Source: Penicillium oxalicum
Lineage: Eukaryota > Ascomycota > Eurotiomycetes > Eurotiales > Aspergillaceae
DNA: 64,000 bases
Assembly: GCF_001723175.1 (NCBI RefSeq)
Contig: NC_064652.1
Coordinates: 1,798,001-1,862,000, forward strand
Reading direction: 5' to 3'
Shown: positions 11,307-22,792 of the stretch, piece by piece
Layout: each line of letters opens with the position of its first letter
Position numbering within the stretch: position 1 is the first letter of the stretch
Program-made: the position numbers and the translations under genes
Notes under the pieces: generated by a model
Seen by the model: the letters and a program-made list of their open reading frames with translations, nothing else
Database searches by the model: none
Told to the model about the DNA's origin: nothing

Positions 11307-13061
11307 CTATACACTTCGCAACCCACCTTTCCACAATTCAAATTCTACCTCGGCCCTGGGCGTATCTTTGTTGAGTGTCTGGTCTGGGCTTGGATCCAAG
11401 TTGGTCGGTGCCATGCCGGCGGTCCAAGGCGCAAAAACAAGCTTCATGGTTCTCCGCGTGGTGTATTCCATCGCAGGTGGCGGCATGAGCACCTGCTGGG
11501 AGGATGATGGCTTGAAAGGCGGAAATGGTCGAACAGGATCTGGGTCTCGTGAAGAAGATGTAGGTTCGGCCGAGTTGGCATTTTCTACAGATGGTATGGA
11601 TCTGGGTTGTTGCTCGGTGACATCTTGTCTCCCGTGATGATTCCCAAGGGCTTCTTTCTCCACCGGAGTAGAGGGCAGAGTGGAAGAGTCAAGACTCCCG
11701 CTCACCGCAGACATTGAGCGTCTTTCTTCTTTTTTCAGCGCAATGCGGCAAGCAACTTGGGTTGACCAGAAATATCCCAAAGCGGGGGTCTTGGGATTTG
11801 ATTCAACACTGGCACCATCTCCCCATCCGGTAAAGAAGCGCTCCTGGTGCACGAGACTCAAAATGCTACTTCGTGCTGGGTTCTCAATGATATAGGAGCC
11901 ATCGAACTTCTCATCATCTGGAGCATGGTACGGCGATGACGAGATTACTTGGCTTGACGATGGGGGTCCCTGACTGCTTTGAGACAGTCGGTCGAGATTG
12001 TCGGACCGAGTCCGCTTGACTGGAGATGGCGCCCAGGCTTCGCGCGCCACCACACTCTGGCTGAGGGTGGATGACAAGCCAGGACGCTGTGCCGGGTCAG
12101 CGCCAATTCCCTCCACGGGCTCGAAACGATCAGAAACCTGATTCGCCACCACAACAGCAATGTTCTCCCTGGCTGCCAGGTTGCGGAGCATCTGTCCCAA
12201 CTTTGCCAACTCACTCGACCGTGTAGAAATGGCCAAGATGTTGTTGGATGAGAGTTCCGCGCGATAGTTCGAGGTGACGGAGTCGATGATGACAAGACCG
12301 ATATTGTAATTGGCGATCGCGACTGGAAGCTGGTACTGAAGGATATGATCCTGAGTTTCCAGATCCATCGCATTGATCGCCAGGATGTTCTCGAGAGACG
12401 GCATCTGGTCTGCGGGTAGCTTCGACAGCACCGGATGACATTCCAGTATCTGGGAGAGGCGATTGGTAGCAAGAGGGTGCTCCGTTGAGATGTACACAGC
12501 CTGTGACGGCAAGCTCTTGCGTTCCACCAACTGCATTGAAAGGAGGAGGCTCAACAAGAGTTGTGTTTTGCCGCTGCCGCTACACGTCGAGATCACAATT
12601 CGTCAGATGCTGTGCTCCAGATGCAACACCCGGTCGCATTGCGGTGCATACCTTTCTCCTGTAATCTCCGTCACATATCCCAGCGGTATCCCCCCTCCGA
12701 GGACTGCGTCCATGCCAGGGTCGAGCGTGCTGATTGTCTTCCATCTCGAAGTGTCGGGCTTTGTGGTCGGCCCGGGGATCAGAACGGCTGGCTCGGAGAT
12801 GAAGCTTGAAGTCGGCTCAGCGGTAGACGAAGCTTCTATCTCGGTTGGAGCCTTTTGGAATCCAAGATCGTTGTGCAAGGCTTCGATGATCTGGGCGGAG
12901 AGCCGCCGCACATCCGCCGGAGGGACATGGGCGCGTTTGGCGATCTCGAGCGTGTCGAGAGTGATCAAGTCGACGGTGGTGATCTTACTCCGCTCCAGTG
13001 GGGGAAGAATGTGCGCATACGACTTCGCCGCAAAATCAGGCAGAACAGACAAAAGATCCAT
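11307..13061 (-). CDS. rad57: RAD51 paralogue Rad57, DNA repair
   Basis: Helps load Rad51 on single-stranded DNA in homologous recombination, in yeast as a heterodimer with Rad55 (family knowledge). Two exons, 13061-12652 and 12579-11307, join through a split AGC codon to give 560 residues. The junction rebuilds the Walker A motif GESGSGKTQ (residues about 135-143). Walker B, NIGLVIIDSV, lies near 230, and an N-terminal helix-hairpin-helix-like region precedes the ATPase core. Yeast Rad57 is about 460 residues; the extra length here is a Ser/Pro-rich, probably disordered insertion and tail after about residue 300, containing WAPSPVKRTRSDNL. That the core continues after the insertion (QVACRIALKKE, then KLVFAPW near the end) supports Rad57 over Rad51 or Dmc1. 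Confidence 0.9.
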
Positions 13062-16000
13062 AAGAATGCATCGCAGGAGGCGGACGAGGAAACTGGCGAG
13101 TTTCGTCCGCGAAGAGGCGCGTCGCGATGGTCAACGACTTTCCGCGCATTCGTGTGGGGCCAATCAGATCAACGCCGCAAGTATCTTCGTTCCCCTGCAG
13201 CATCCACGAGCGCAGACGTGTCGTGGCATCTTGGAGCTTGGAGCTTGAGGGAGGACGAGTTCATTGGAGTTGAACCCACCAAACTTGTTTGACTATCAAA
13301 TAGGAGAAGAGGACGAGCCAGTTTTGAATTTGCCGCTGGCTCCAGCTGCGTCTCTGGCCTGCCTCAACTCCGGACAGCGCTGTCCCCATGAGGCATGAAT
13401 CACTGTTCTTCTTCCTACTCCTACTCCGAACACTGTCAATTTAAGAATTTAATAGAATAAGACAGGACAAGAATCTATCTTGAAGGTGGTAGAAGCTCAC
13501 TACATAGCTTGCACCGCGACAATAAACAATGATCGCAATTGACGGGTCATGCGGGGAGGGTGGACGCCTCTACGTAGACGACAGACTTGTCAATTTACAC
13601 TACAGATTCCAGATTCCATATGAATGCATTGCCAACAAACAAGGACAATGAAACGATAGAAAATGGGCGCGTGAGCAGGGCAGCCACTAGGAAGAGACTC
13701 TTGGCCAACGGCATGTTTCATTCAGATTGTCAATTCTTCCTCGGCTCTAGACACTTCTTGATACTCCCTTCCAGCGAACGCACCTGTACTCTGTCTAGGC
13801 CCTTCCGTAAAGACACAATTCTTATTTACAAGGATACATTTGTATCTCAGCGATTTAGATACTCACTGGTGAAGAGATCAGGTTATTCTCATATAGCCTA
13901 TTTCAAAGATTCCCGATTCTCCAATGGTGTTCGAAGACCTCCCAGTGCACCTGGAGAGGAACAATTGAAGCCGAAGCCGCGGCGCACAAGCCTCACTTTG
14001 ATCCCGCGACCATTCGAAAGAGGAAGGTCTATAACTTTTCCACCTGCCTAGATATTTTTTTCGAGAAGACCGGGTCACAATTTCGCCGTAGCTTCGGTCC
14101 CCATGGCTGACGCTCTTGTAGAAAATGTGCGCAACTCAGGGATAAAGTATTTGTGCGAGGTCAGCCTATGATAAATCAACAAGCTGGAAAAATAAATGAT
14201 TGCCATCGTGCATTTCATAGTGGACAGAGCCCGACAGCCAGGTCCGCTTGATCGACGGCCCGTTCGGACAGAGCAGTCACACATATGTACTGCAAAGCAA
14301 TAGAAGTACGATGGAAGTACGTCCCAAAACTGGAGTCTACTTCCAATCGATGAAGATCGAACTGATCCTGAAGGAATTAGTAGGTGTGAGTCTGGTCCCA
14401 CCCTGCAGAAGTTCGACAGAACGGCTCCGACTCCATGTTGGCTTAGTTGGGTCAAAGGACGACGGTGAGACCATTGAAAGCCGCCAAATCCAGAGAGGCA
14501 TTGCTATCGAAATTTCCGATGAGTGGCTTGGAATGTTTCACTTTTTGAGGCAGCTTCCATCAGAGCTGTGTCTTGACGAATATTCCGACTTAGCCCGGGT
14601 CCAGACGCTATGTATTTTTCGCCTTTTAATATAGAATGGGAGAAAATGAGTGGTCTACATAATCCACTACTGCTCCCGGGCGGGCAGCCGAGGTACCCAC
14701 CCGCGTCGAATATATTCGACCCAGGCGCGAAGACATAGATGAGGTAGACTCCTCTCCGACCCAGATCCCCGTAGGCAGTCGAATTGATGGTAGTACATGG
14801 GAAATACATGGAAGCAACTTTGGAAACCATCGATTATGAGATTTTCAGAATAGTCAGACCCGAGCGTCAAATATAGCCTCTAGAACACCACCTAATAGTT
14901 CCTCGAGCCAGCCTACCTAATCCACGACTGCCCGGGCTGGGTCCAGAGACAGATCACGACACCCGTCATCTCCCACAATATTAAAGAGGCTCTTCGAGTA
15001 AGTCCCTAATATATAACACGAAGGCCTCGGTTGAGCCACGAAAGACCATCGGATGTAGTGAAGCCCCCCAGTCGCCATGCTTGCCTGAATATTCACGATA
15101 TTCATCACATCTATGGTGAAATTCACAAATTCAACTAGAAGCAACCTCGTTGGGCGAGAACCGTGATGCGGCATCTCCAGCTTGACATCATTCGAGGTGA
15201 TTGCGCTTATCTCTACTGTCCTACATGGAACGAAGCCATTCCGCAATGACATCAGATCGCTTCGATTTACTCGAATGGACGTGTTTAACTTTCCTCAAAG
15301 TGATGAAGATGCCGTACTTGCAAAGGAAAGCTTGATAGCTCAGATTCATCCACCAAGTAGTGCTCAGTCATTGGCGAATCAAGGGTGGAAGTGCTGGAAA
15401 GATTGCGCCACGGTCAAATCGGAGCGATCGATTAACGAAGACTGCGTGGCCCCTGGAGGGGTATGGATTTCTGCAATTCTTGAAGCTAGGAGACCCGCTT
15501 TGGCGCAACTCGAGTCTGGTCGCCAATGTGCAAAACGATCGTGATGTGTGGAATTGAGTCGTCGACGGCGTGCTACTGGACTCCCTGCACACTAGTGACA
15601 CCTTGAATCGACAAGTGCTAATAGGCTGATCTGAAGGGGTTCGTCACATCGTGAGTTTCATGACCGCGGCCCCGATACAGCCAACTTCCTTGTGCCGGCT
15701 GGAACCAGCCAGAGCGGATGCGGAAATATCAACCGGGAACGACAAATCCTCGCGCGCCCGTTCCTTGGCTCTCTCGTCCCCAGTGGCTCCTGCTTCATGG
15801 CCGGAGCCTGTGCGATAAGCCATTTCTCATCGTTGCACCTTGATGAGAAGTGTCGACACGTTTATGATTCAAGAGCCATACACAGGAGAAACTTACCGTC
15901 TCTCGATCCTGGTATGCAATACTGTAACGTGCTCCGTGACTCCAAGTGTCCCATGAGCCTACGGGGTATTGTTTCCTTCTTGGGGAACGGCCTGCACCAC

Positions 16001-18185
16001 GTCAGCGGCGAGAAATTCCAGTTCATGTCCACTGATCGGGTGCGATTGGTTCTTGGCTATCCATCCCCCACAATGGCCCGACCAGGCGCCAGATTGGTTT
16101 CAATTTTGGTTTTTGGACCAGAGGACGAAGGATTTTGCGTGTCGTGAGAACTTTCGAGAGATCTCTTATCAGATCATGCGTGTGCTGGCCCCTCCCAAGG
16201 CTTGACGTTGAAAATAAATCAACGAGATCTCTCCGGTCCGTTGGACTGGGAATGGGGCAGCCATCCAGCGCGCACTCGATGGGGCGCGGAACGTGGAGTC
16301 GGTTCGCATTCCCAAGATCCAGAGACTGGGACAGGAGTCCAGGTCATCAGGGATATGCGCGTCAACCCAATAAACCAATAGGATCAACATGCATGGCTTA
16401 CGGCGCAGTGTATGCGAAGACCACGGGTCGTCTCGCTTACAGTCTGTAAACTCGGCATACACTTGTGAGCTAAGAACGCAAGGAGGAACAGGGCCAGGGG
16501 ACAAACCAACCAGGAAGGACTTCGAAGAGACGAGAATCGTCGCACATGGTATCATTCAGAGCCCGACGGCCATTCCGGGCCCATGTGAGCGTTGAAGACC
16601 GCAGACTGTACGGACATGCTAGATCACAGTACTGTATTATACACCCAGTAACGTCACACACACCCTCGATGAATCAACTTGTCTTCATCCTGTGAAAGTA
16701 GAGAGAAACACACGGTAACTCGAGGCAACATCGGTAATACACGTCAGTACATACAAGATGATGTCATTACAATACATGAGTATAGTTCTTTTCATGTGTT
16801 GCGAACCAGATGATCGGTGTCCAAGAACCAGTGCCTCGGATAAGCTTACTTTGATGCATTGGAACGATGCTCAGTGTAGATTTAGTCTAGGATACTCCAA
16901 CATTAACCCACGCTTGATCAATTGCTACGATGGGCTTTTCAAGACTGCCGATGTCTATAGCGGAGAATGCCATGCCCGCATTACCTCCTATGTGTTTTCC
17001 GTTACAGATGATCGGATCCGTCTCCAGCTTACGGTACACATGTATACATGAGATACCAACCGGGCTCCTGCGCTGTAGTAACCAGGGATCGGATTTGTGC
17101 CGAGTGTCGACTTCTACGGACATACACAGCGCCTTCACTGGAAGTCTGATCGTGACCAGATGTGTCCATTCTCCATGTCGTCATTTTTTTTTCACAGTCT
17201 TGCAAGATCGGAGAACCCTAGAAAAAACAGACTAGCCCTGACCTGGTCAAGCGTGGCAGTATCTGACCTGAGATCAGTAGTCACCCATCGCAGATCATCA
17301 GCGTTCTCCCCGAGGAATTGCCCCCAGCCGGCCATGAGCGTGACGAGACCCGCCTGTGGCGACTCTGTTGGGGACAACAATGGCTTGGCGAACCGTGATT
17401 ATCAAGGCTATTATCACAGTGATTTCCACATGTTCCTCCATGGAGCCATGGGAATATCGTCCAATTTTGTCAAGATATACCCAGTGTGTCCCAGCCAGGA
17501 TCAGGACAGAGCGCAGACAAGTTCTGCGATAGCCAAGAAAAAGGCCCCACTGAACTCGGCAACCGTAACGTAGGACTTACATACTGTATGCTTTGTTACA
17601 GGAGATCTGACGATAATCGTACCGCACTACGACGATGTCTGTCATCTACTTGGGGAGGCGTTGACGGCCCGAACTGCAAATGGGGGTCACTCACTTCTGA
17701 TGATCTTGTATGTCGACGTATCTGTCTGCATCTCCACAGTCAGTCGGAGCCGATTCCACTCGTTCCGATCACCCCCTCCTGTTTCCTGCCAATTGAAACT
17801 CAGAGAGTCCAGTAGTGGTAATCTGGTAAACTGGTAACAATCCTCACCTGGTTGGTCCCCCTTCCGGTAACTTAACATGGGGCTTGTCCCGTCCCGATGT
17901 CTATTGCCCAGGCTCGGCGTCCTTTGTTTGCCCGCCCATCTGGCCCTTTTCCGCCTGCCCTGAGTGGCTGATTATTATGCCGTTGAGCCATGCGGTGCTG
18001 GCAGTCGCACCCGTCAGTACATTACATACATGACGATGTACTGTATGGTATTGGTAGCACATACTCGCTCCTGGTCGTACCGTAAGAGGCTTTCGCCTGG
18101 TTCCCGTCACAAAGGCCTGGTTAGGCGATCAGCCCGTCCAATGTCCAGTCGCAGCACTCAACTGGGCTTTGCCTTTCTGGAGGGC
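13062..18185. other. Long gene-poor region between rad57 and veA
   Basis: Over 5 kb without a supportable gene, between two divergently transcribed genes. The longest open frames (for example 13587-14051, 14248-14634, 15182-15544, 15692-16147) begin at TTG or GTG, or have no recognisable domain. The region has many short GTAC-containing motifs and one imperfect direct repeat (14658-14685 and 14918-14940). It may hold veA regulatory sequence, an unannotated non-coding RNA, or old transposon debris; I cannot distinguish these by eye. Confidence 0.5.
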
Positions 18186-18760
18186 ATGCATCTACTTTTC
18201 AGGTAGCCCCCTCTCTTCATCCTCGACCTTTTCACCTCTCGCCATCTCTCGGCCCTCCGCCCTGGAACGTCACTTTCCTCTTTTCAGAATCTTCGATTTA
18301 GGGGCCACTTTAACGTGCGAGATCCCAGTGTCCCTCCTTCCAATCCGCAGTGACGTTTGGAAGTCTGCCCATCTCACTCCGGTCCCGTCCGCCAGACTCG
18401 ATCGTCGCACGTTGACCGCCCGCGACCCTCGTACACAGGAAGGGTTGTGCCGGTGCATAGAACTCAGCGTCGTCGGGAGAGGAAAAACGGGAGACTCTCA
18501 GATCGCTGAACGCTTACCGAGATCTCGCGAAGAATTCAGGTATCTCGTAGAGTTGGACTTGTCGATACCGATTGAGCCAGCCACCTTTGGATCGGGTCAG
18601 CCACAACTCATACACATCGACGTACGTTGGTCGGCGATTATCTTCCCCCTCGCCCGAGGAGTGCTCCCTGGACGACCGGGATCCTTGAACTAACGGTGTC
18701 GTGATTTATCATAGACATCCTTTTCTCACCGAGCGCCGCCATTCGCGTCCGATGCCAGCA
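18186..18760 (+). promoter_or_regulatory. Probable long 5' leader of veA with uORF and leader intron
   Basis: A six-codon upstream ORF (ATG at 18186, stop TAG ending 18206) is followed by more than 540 nt with no ATG at all until 18752. About eight would be expected by chance, so this looks like a transcribed leader kept free of starts. Inside it, 18622-18714 has a strong intron: donor GTACGT, branch CTAAC and acceptor ATAG. An in-frame ATG at 18752 lies nine bases upstream of the conserved VeA start, in weaker start context (C at -3) than 18761 (G at -3 and +4). No transcript data were available. Confidence 0.6.
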
Positions 18761-20542
18761 ATGGCGACCCGACCAGTCTCCATGGCGTCCAAGAACGAGA
18801 CCACCCAGTCGGTGAGCCGGATCACTCGCGAGGGGAAGAAGCTCACATACACATTAAGTGTAATGCAACAACCTGAGCGCGCCCGAGCCTGCGGTGCCGG
18901 TGCCAAGTGTGAGTGTGTCTGGGCTCGTTCTCAGTGAACGATGTGTGATGCCCAGCGACCATCGCTAATGTCTTTTTTTTTGGATCGGTCTACAGCTTCA
19001 GCCGACCGCCGCCCGGTCGATCCTCCTCCCGTCGTCGAACTACGCATCTTCGAATCAGATCCGACTAATGACGCGCAGAAGACGGACATCACCTTTGCCT
19101 ATAATGCCAATTTCTTCCTCTACGCCACTTTGGACTCGGTGCGCCACATGGCTGCGATGCGAGGCAGCGCCGCGCCGTCCACCTCGGTTCCAGTGCTGAC
19201 GGGTGTGCCAGTCGCTGGAGTTGCCTATCTGGACCGACCCTCTCAGGCCGGCTACTTCATCTTCCCTGACCTTTCGGTTCGCCATGAGGGCCGGTTCCGT
19301 CTCAGTTTCCATCTCTACGAGGAGATCAAAGACGTTAAAGATGCCGACCAAGATGCGAACACGCCGTTGCCAAGCCAAGCGCCCCGTTCGGCCTCCGCCC
19401 AGTTGTTGTCCCCCCAGAGTTACCTGCATTTCCGCCTGGAAGTGCAATCGCTTCCGTTCACCGTATACAGTGCCAAGAAGTTCCCAGGCCTCGCCACAAG
19501 CACTTCTTTGAGCCGCATAATCGCGGAGCAAGGATGTCGGGTCCGTATCAGGCGCGACGTCCGTATGAGACGTCGCGGGGACAAGCGAGAGGAAGACTAT
19601 GAGTACGACGAGGGGAGCGCGAACGTGTATCCGCGGTCTGACCGATATACTACTCCCGACCGATACGTCGCGCAAACCGTCGAACGACCTCGCTCCAACA
19701 GCAATGGCAGTGTGTTGGAATCCCCATATGGGTACGGAGGCGAGGTCAAACGGCGGCCTTCAGGTTCAGAATATGGCTTCCAGTGTCCTCCGCAGCCCTA
19801 TCACCGTCCGATGCCACCTGCCCCGATGCCTCATACCCAGACACCCAGCTATCAATCTCATCTCTCTTTCGGCTCTGCCCCCTCTCAATACCCTGCTCCA
19901 CACATGCCTCCCACGCCGCCGCCGCCCGTGGCGCCATCGGCCAGTTACTCGCCTCATGCCGTCTACGCCAATATGCGCCACCCCTCCGTGGCCACCGATA
20001 TGGACGGGACGTCCGCAGCCTATCCCATGGCAAACTCAGTACCTGAACCAAATGGTTACCCTAAGAACACCATCACTTCCTACCGAGTGGAGCCACCGAA
20101 GATGCAGCAACAATACCTGGTGCCCGAGGTCCCTCAGTATCAGTCAATCTCACAGGGTATGACGTCCACAGTCTCGGCGACAACGCTTGGTCACCCGGCA
20201 TACCCACCACCAAGCTACAAACAGATGCCGGCGGAATATGTTAATTTGGACTCTGCAGTTGATACAGGCTCACCTGGCCAGGGATATGACGCTGTCTCGG
20301 GCAAGCGGATGCTCTATCACTCCGGATCGCTCGCGGGCAAGCGCACACACGAGGATTCCTTTGGCATTGATGAACGGCCCATGCAGAATGGAATGCGTCC
20401 AGACATGGATCCCTATCCCAGTGCCTATCGCGACTTCTCCGCAGAGAGCCGTGCTGCACTGATGGCTGAGCTGGGCGCCGACATGGCTTATAAGCGGGCC
20501 AACGGACGGATGGTCATGAAGGCTCCGCCCACAGTCCAGTGA
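18761..20542 (+). CDS. veA: Velvet protein VeA, development and secondary metabolism regulator
   Basis: VeA links light to sexual/asexual development and secondary metabolism. With VelB it enters the nucleus and joins LaeA (known from Aspergillus nidulans). Two exons, 18761-18908 and 18996-20542, join at a split TCT codon to give 564 residues, matching the 570 or so of Aspergillus VeA. The velvet domain covers about residues 20-225, with VSRITREGKKLTY near its start, the RARACG basic motif near 40, DRRPVDPPPVVEL, and KTDITFAYNANFFLYATL. The remainder is Pro/Gln/Tyr-rich and probably disordered, as usual, with a basic patch RRDVRMRRRGDKR near 200. A second Met at residue 35 corresponds to the internal start used in the classic A. 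nidulans veA1 allele. Start chosen by family conservation; an in-frame ATG three codons upstream is a weaker option. Confidence 0.97.
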
Positions 20543-22486
20543 CACGCTTCTCTTTAAGGCCTGCCCTCACCTTCAGCTGATACGATTTGACCGGGGCCAC
20601 TGCCGTCCCCCTTCATTATCCCGATCTGCCATGCATCGATGCCTCTCCTCTTGTCCACTCCCAACATGCACGTCTCCTACTATTCCTTCTCTTTGATGTG
20701 ACGTGCAGGCACAACGGTCATATATCGTCTTTTTCTTTTTTTTTTCTTTTCTTCCTTTCTTCTTTTCCTTTCATGATCTATGCTTGAAGCATCCCATGAA
20801 ATTTGGATGCCCTTTCCAACTGCGTGCTCGATCCATCTCCGGCCTGCTTTAATCAACAGGATTTTTGTTGCAAGTTCTGTCTGAATTCACCAACCTTTTT
20901 CTTTTTCTTTCTCGTCGACATCTGTCGATACCCGTCCACTCAGATGCTTTTATGATGAGCTTTGCACCGGTGTTGGATCATGAAGTGAAAGTTTTCTCTC
21001 TACAGAGAACCCATGTCTCAAGCTTGTGATTGTCACCGGAAACCAATCGTGATCGGGCCGGATCTCATCTCAATCTGGAATAACTTTGGGACATGGATGT
21101 CCAAGTTTCGCGCGGTCGTGCGTCTTTTCATTTGTGGCTTCGTCTTGATCAATCGGTCGGCGTTTGTGGGTTTGGATTTTTTCATTTTGGCCTTCGTGTT
21201 AGGCTCGTCCACGCATTTTCTCTTTACCCCCGTCAAAAGTCCCCTTTCTGGTCTTGCACAAAATTATTTGGATGATCGGGATTTCCTTCTGTCGTGGGGG
21301 GGGGGGGGGGGGAGTTGATTCATTTTCTTTTCTTCCAGATTGATATATATATATTATATTTGCTTTCTTCATTCTTGTTGATGTTCTCATGCGGTGTTTT
21401 CAGGGTTTGCCGGCGAAACCTATCTGTCGTTGTTGGAAACAGACCACCTGGTTGGCGTTGGGCTTTCTGTTGTTCTCTTTCTGATACCTACTGCCGCACC
21501 TCTCATTCTCATGAACAAAGATCATCACATTCTCTCTCAAGGACACTGACATCGAACCCTCACCCCGAGACTAGTATCGCTACCCCCATAGGGTCTTCTC
21601 CACCTGCCACGAAGTGCTTCCTACTGATCCGATCCTATTTGGAGGGTGATTAAGAGCTCTCAACGGTCGCTTCCTCAGTCAAAATGGATTGCCACGTAGA
21701 CGTTTACTTGCAGGTACTGCATTCCTTTTTTTGCCTTTTTTTGTGCATTCCATCCTTCCACCGTCATCATGTTTTGCTTGACACATTGCTGAGAGGGACG
21801 GACCTGATTGGCGACAGGCGAGGTCAAATTGGCCCCTTAAGGTTCTCGCCTCGAAGTTCTTCGACCCTACATAGTTTCGTATTTCCAGAAGATCTCAAAT
21901 ATGCACGATCGCACAACGGGCTGCACTCCAGTTGTGGATGACGAACGGATGGGGAGACCATGCATAGACATCCCTTGCCTGCCGGTTCCAACGCTAGGAG
22001 ATCATTTCAATTGTGATCCCATGGTACAAACATAGAGACTCCTATGGTTCACACAGCTATGATACTGAGCTCATTCAACATCCAAAGACTCATCTTGCAG
22101 CTCAGGTTCTTGACATTGTTATGCTTCGTTCCGCTTGACGCGGATTGCCTCACTGCATTTCGTCCAATGAGGGATAGGCCGAGGCTGTCTGTCTCCACCA
22201 TCAAAACAAACTTCCGCCCTGGGAAAGCGTGGAGTATGTGACAATCAGGTGGAAACCTCCCCACCTCATCCTTCCCCCCATCACAACAAGCAGCACGCCA
22301 GGAACAAGTAAATTATTTCCAGTCCGATCGAGACTCCACTCGTTTTCAATAATAATTTGACAGGACCCATTACTACCGGCCTGGCTCCGTCAACTGTTCT
22401 TCTACCGTCTATTGCCTAGGCCTCCAGTCTGGCTGATCTTGATTTTTTTCTTGTTTGTCTTTTGTTCCTCTTGTCCCTTCATACCC
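20543..22486. other. Intergenic after veA
   Basis: About 1.9 kb of T- and C-rich sequence holding the veA 3' end and the promoter of the next gene. It contains a 17-base G run at 21296-21312. Small open frames overlap on both strands and none looks like a protein family. Confidence 0.5.
21296..21312. repeat. G homopolymer, 17 bases
   Basis: An uninterrupted run of 17 G on the plus strand, about 750 bp beyond the veA stop. Length in the assembly may be unreliable, as homopolymers are error-prone. Confidence 0.85.
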
Positions 22487-22630
22487 ATGCCGCACCTGGC
22501 CTTGTACAATCAGCTTTAGGGTTGGATATTTGTTTGTCCCCCATCGCAGTTTACCATCGCAGTCGCCCTATCTCAGCCAGGATTTTTGTGCACGAAGCTG
22601 GAGGAACATTAAGCCGGTCATCAGAGCGCA

Positions 22631-22718
22631 GTAAGTCTTGAAGTCACTCAGATCGTGTCCAAGTTGGCAGCACTGTCCTGGCGCGATTGGAAAACTATTT
22701 TCTGACTCAACAATTCAG
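22631..22718 (+). promoter_or_regulatory. Probable 5' leader intron of the veA-neighbour gene
   Basis: Donor GTAAGT at 22631, a CTGAC/CTCAAC branch-like region about 20 nt before the end, and acceptor TTCAG at 22714-22718. The flanking sequence from 22490 to the start codon at 22793 has no ATG, as expected of an mRNA leader. Inferred from sequence only. Confidence 0.5.
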
Positions 22719-22792
22719 GTGCAGACAATCTAGCTCATCGATTGGGCGCCACGGGAAAATAAAAAAGCAGTCTTGTCAGGCATTTCTGGGCG

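Noticed and set aside
13587..14051. 154-codon plus frame downstream of rad57's promoter
   Set aside because: Starts at TTG; composition and codon use look random, with no domain.
18169..18693. 174-codon frame upstream of veA
   Set aside because: It opens at TTG, contains no ATG start, and sits where the leader of veA is expected; its reading looks like translated untranslated sequence.
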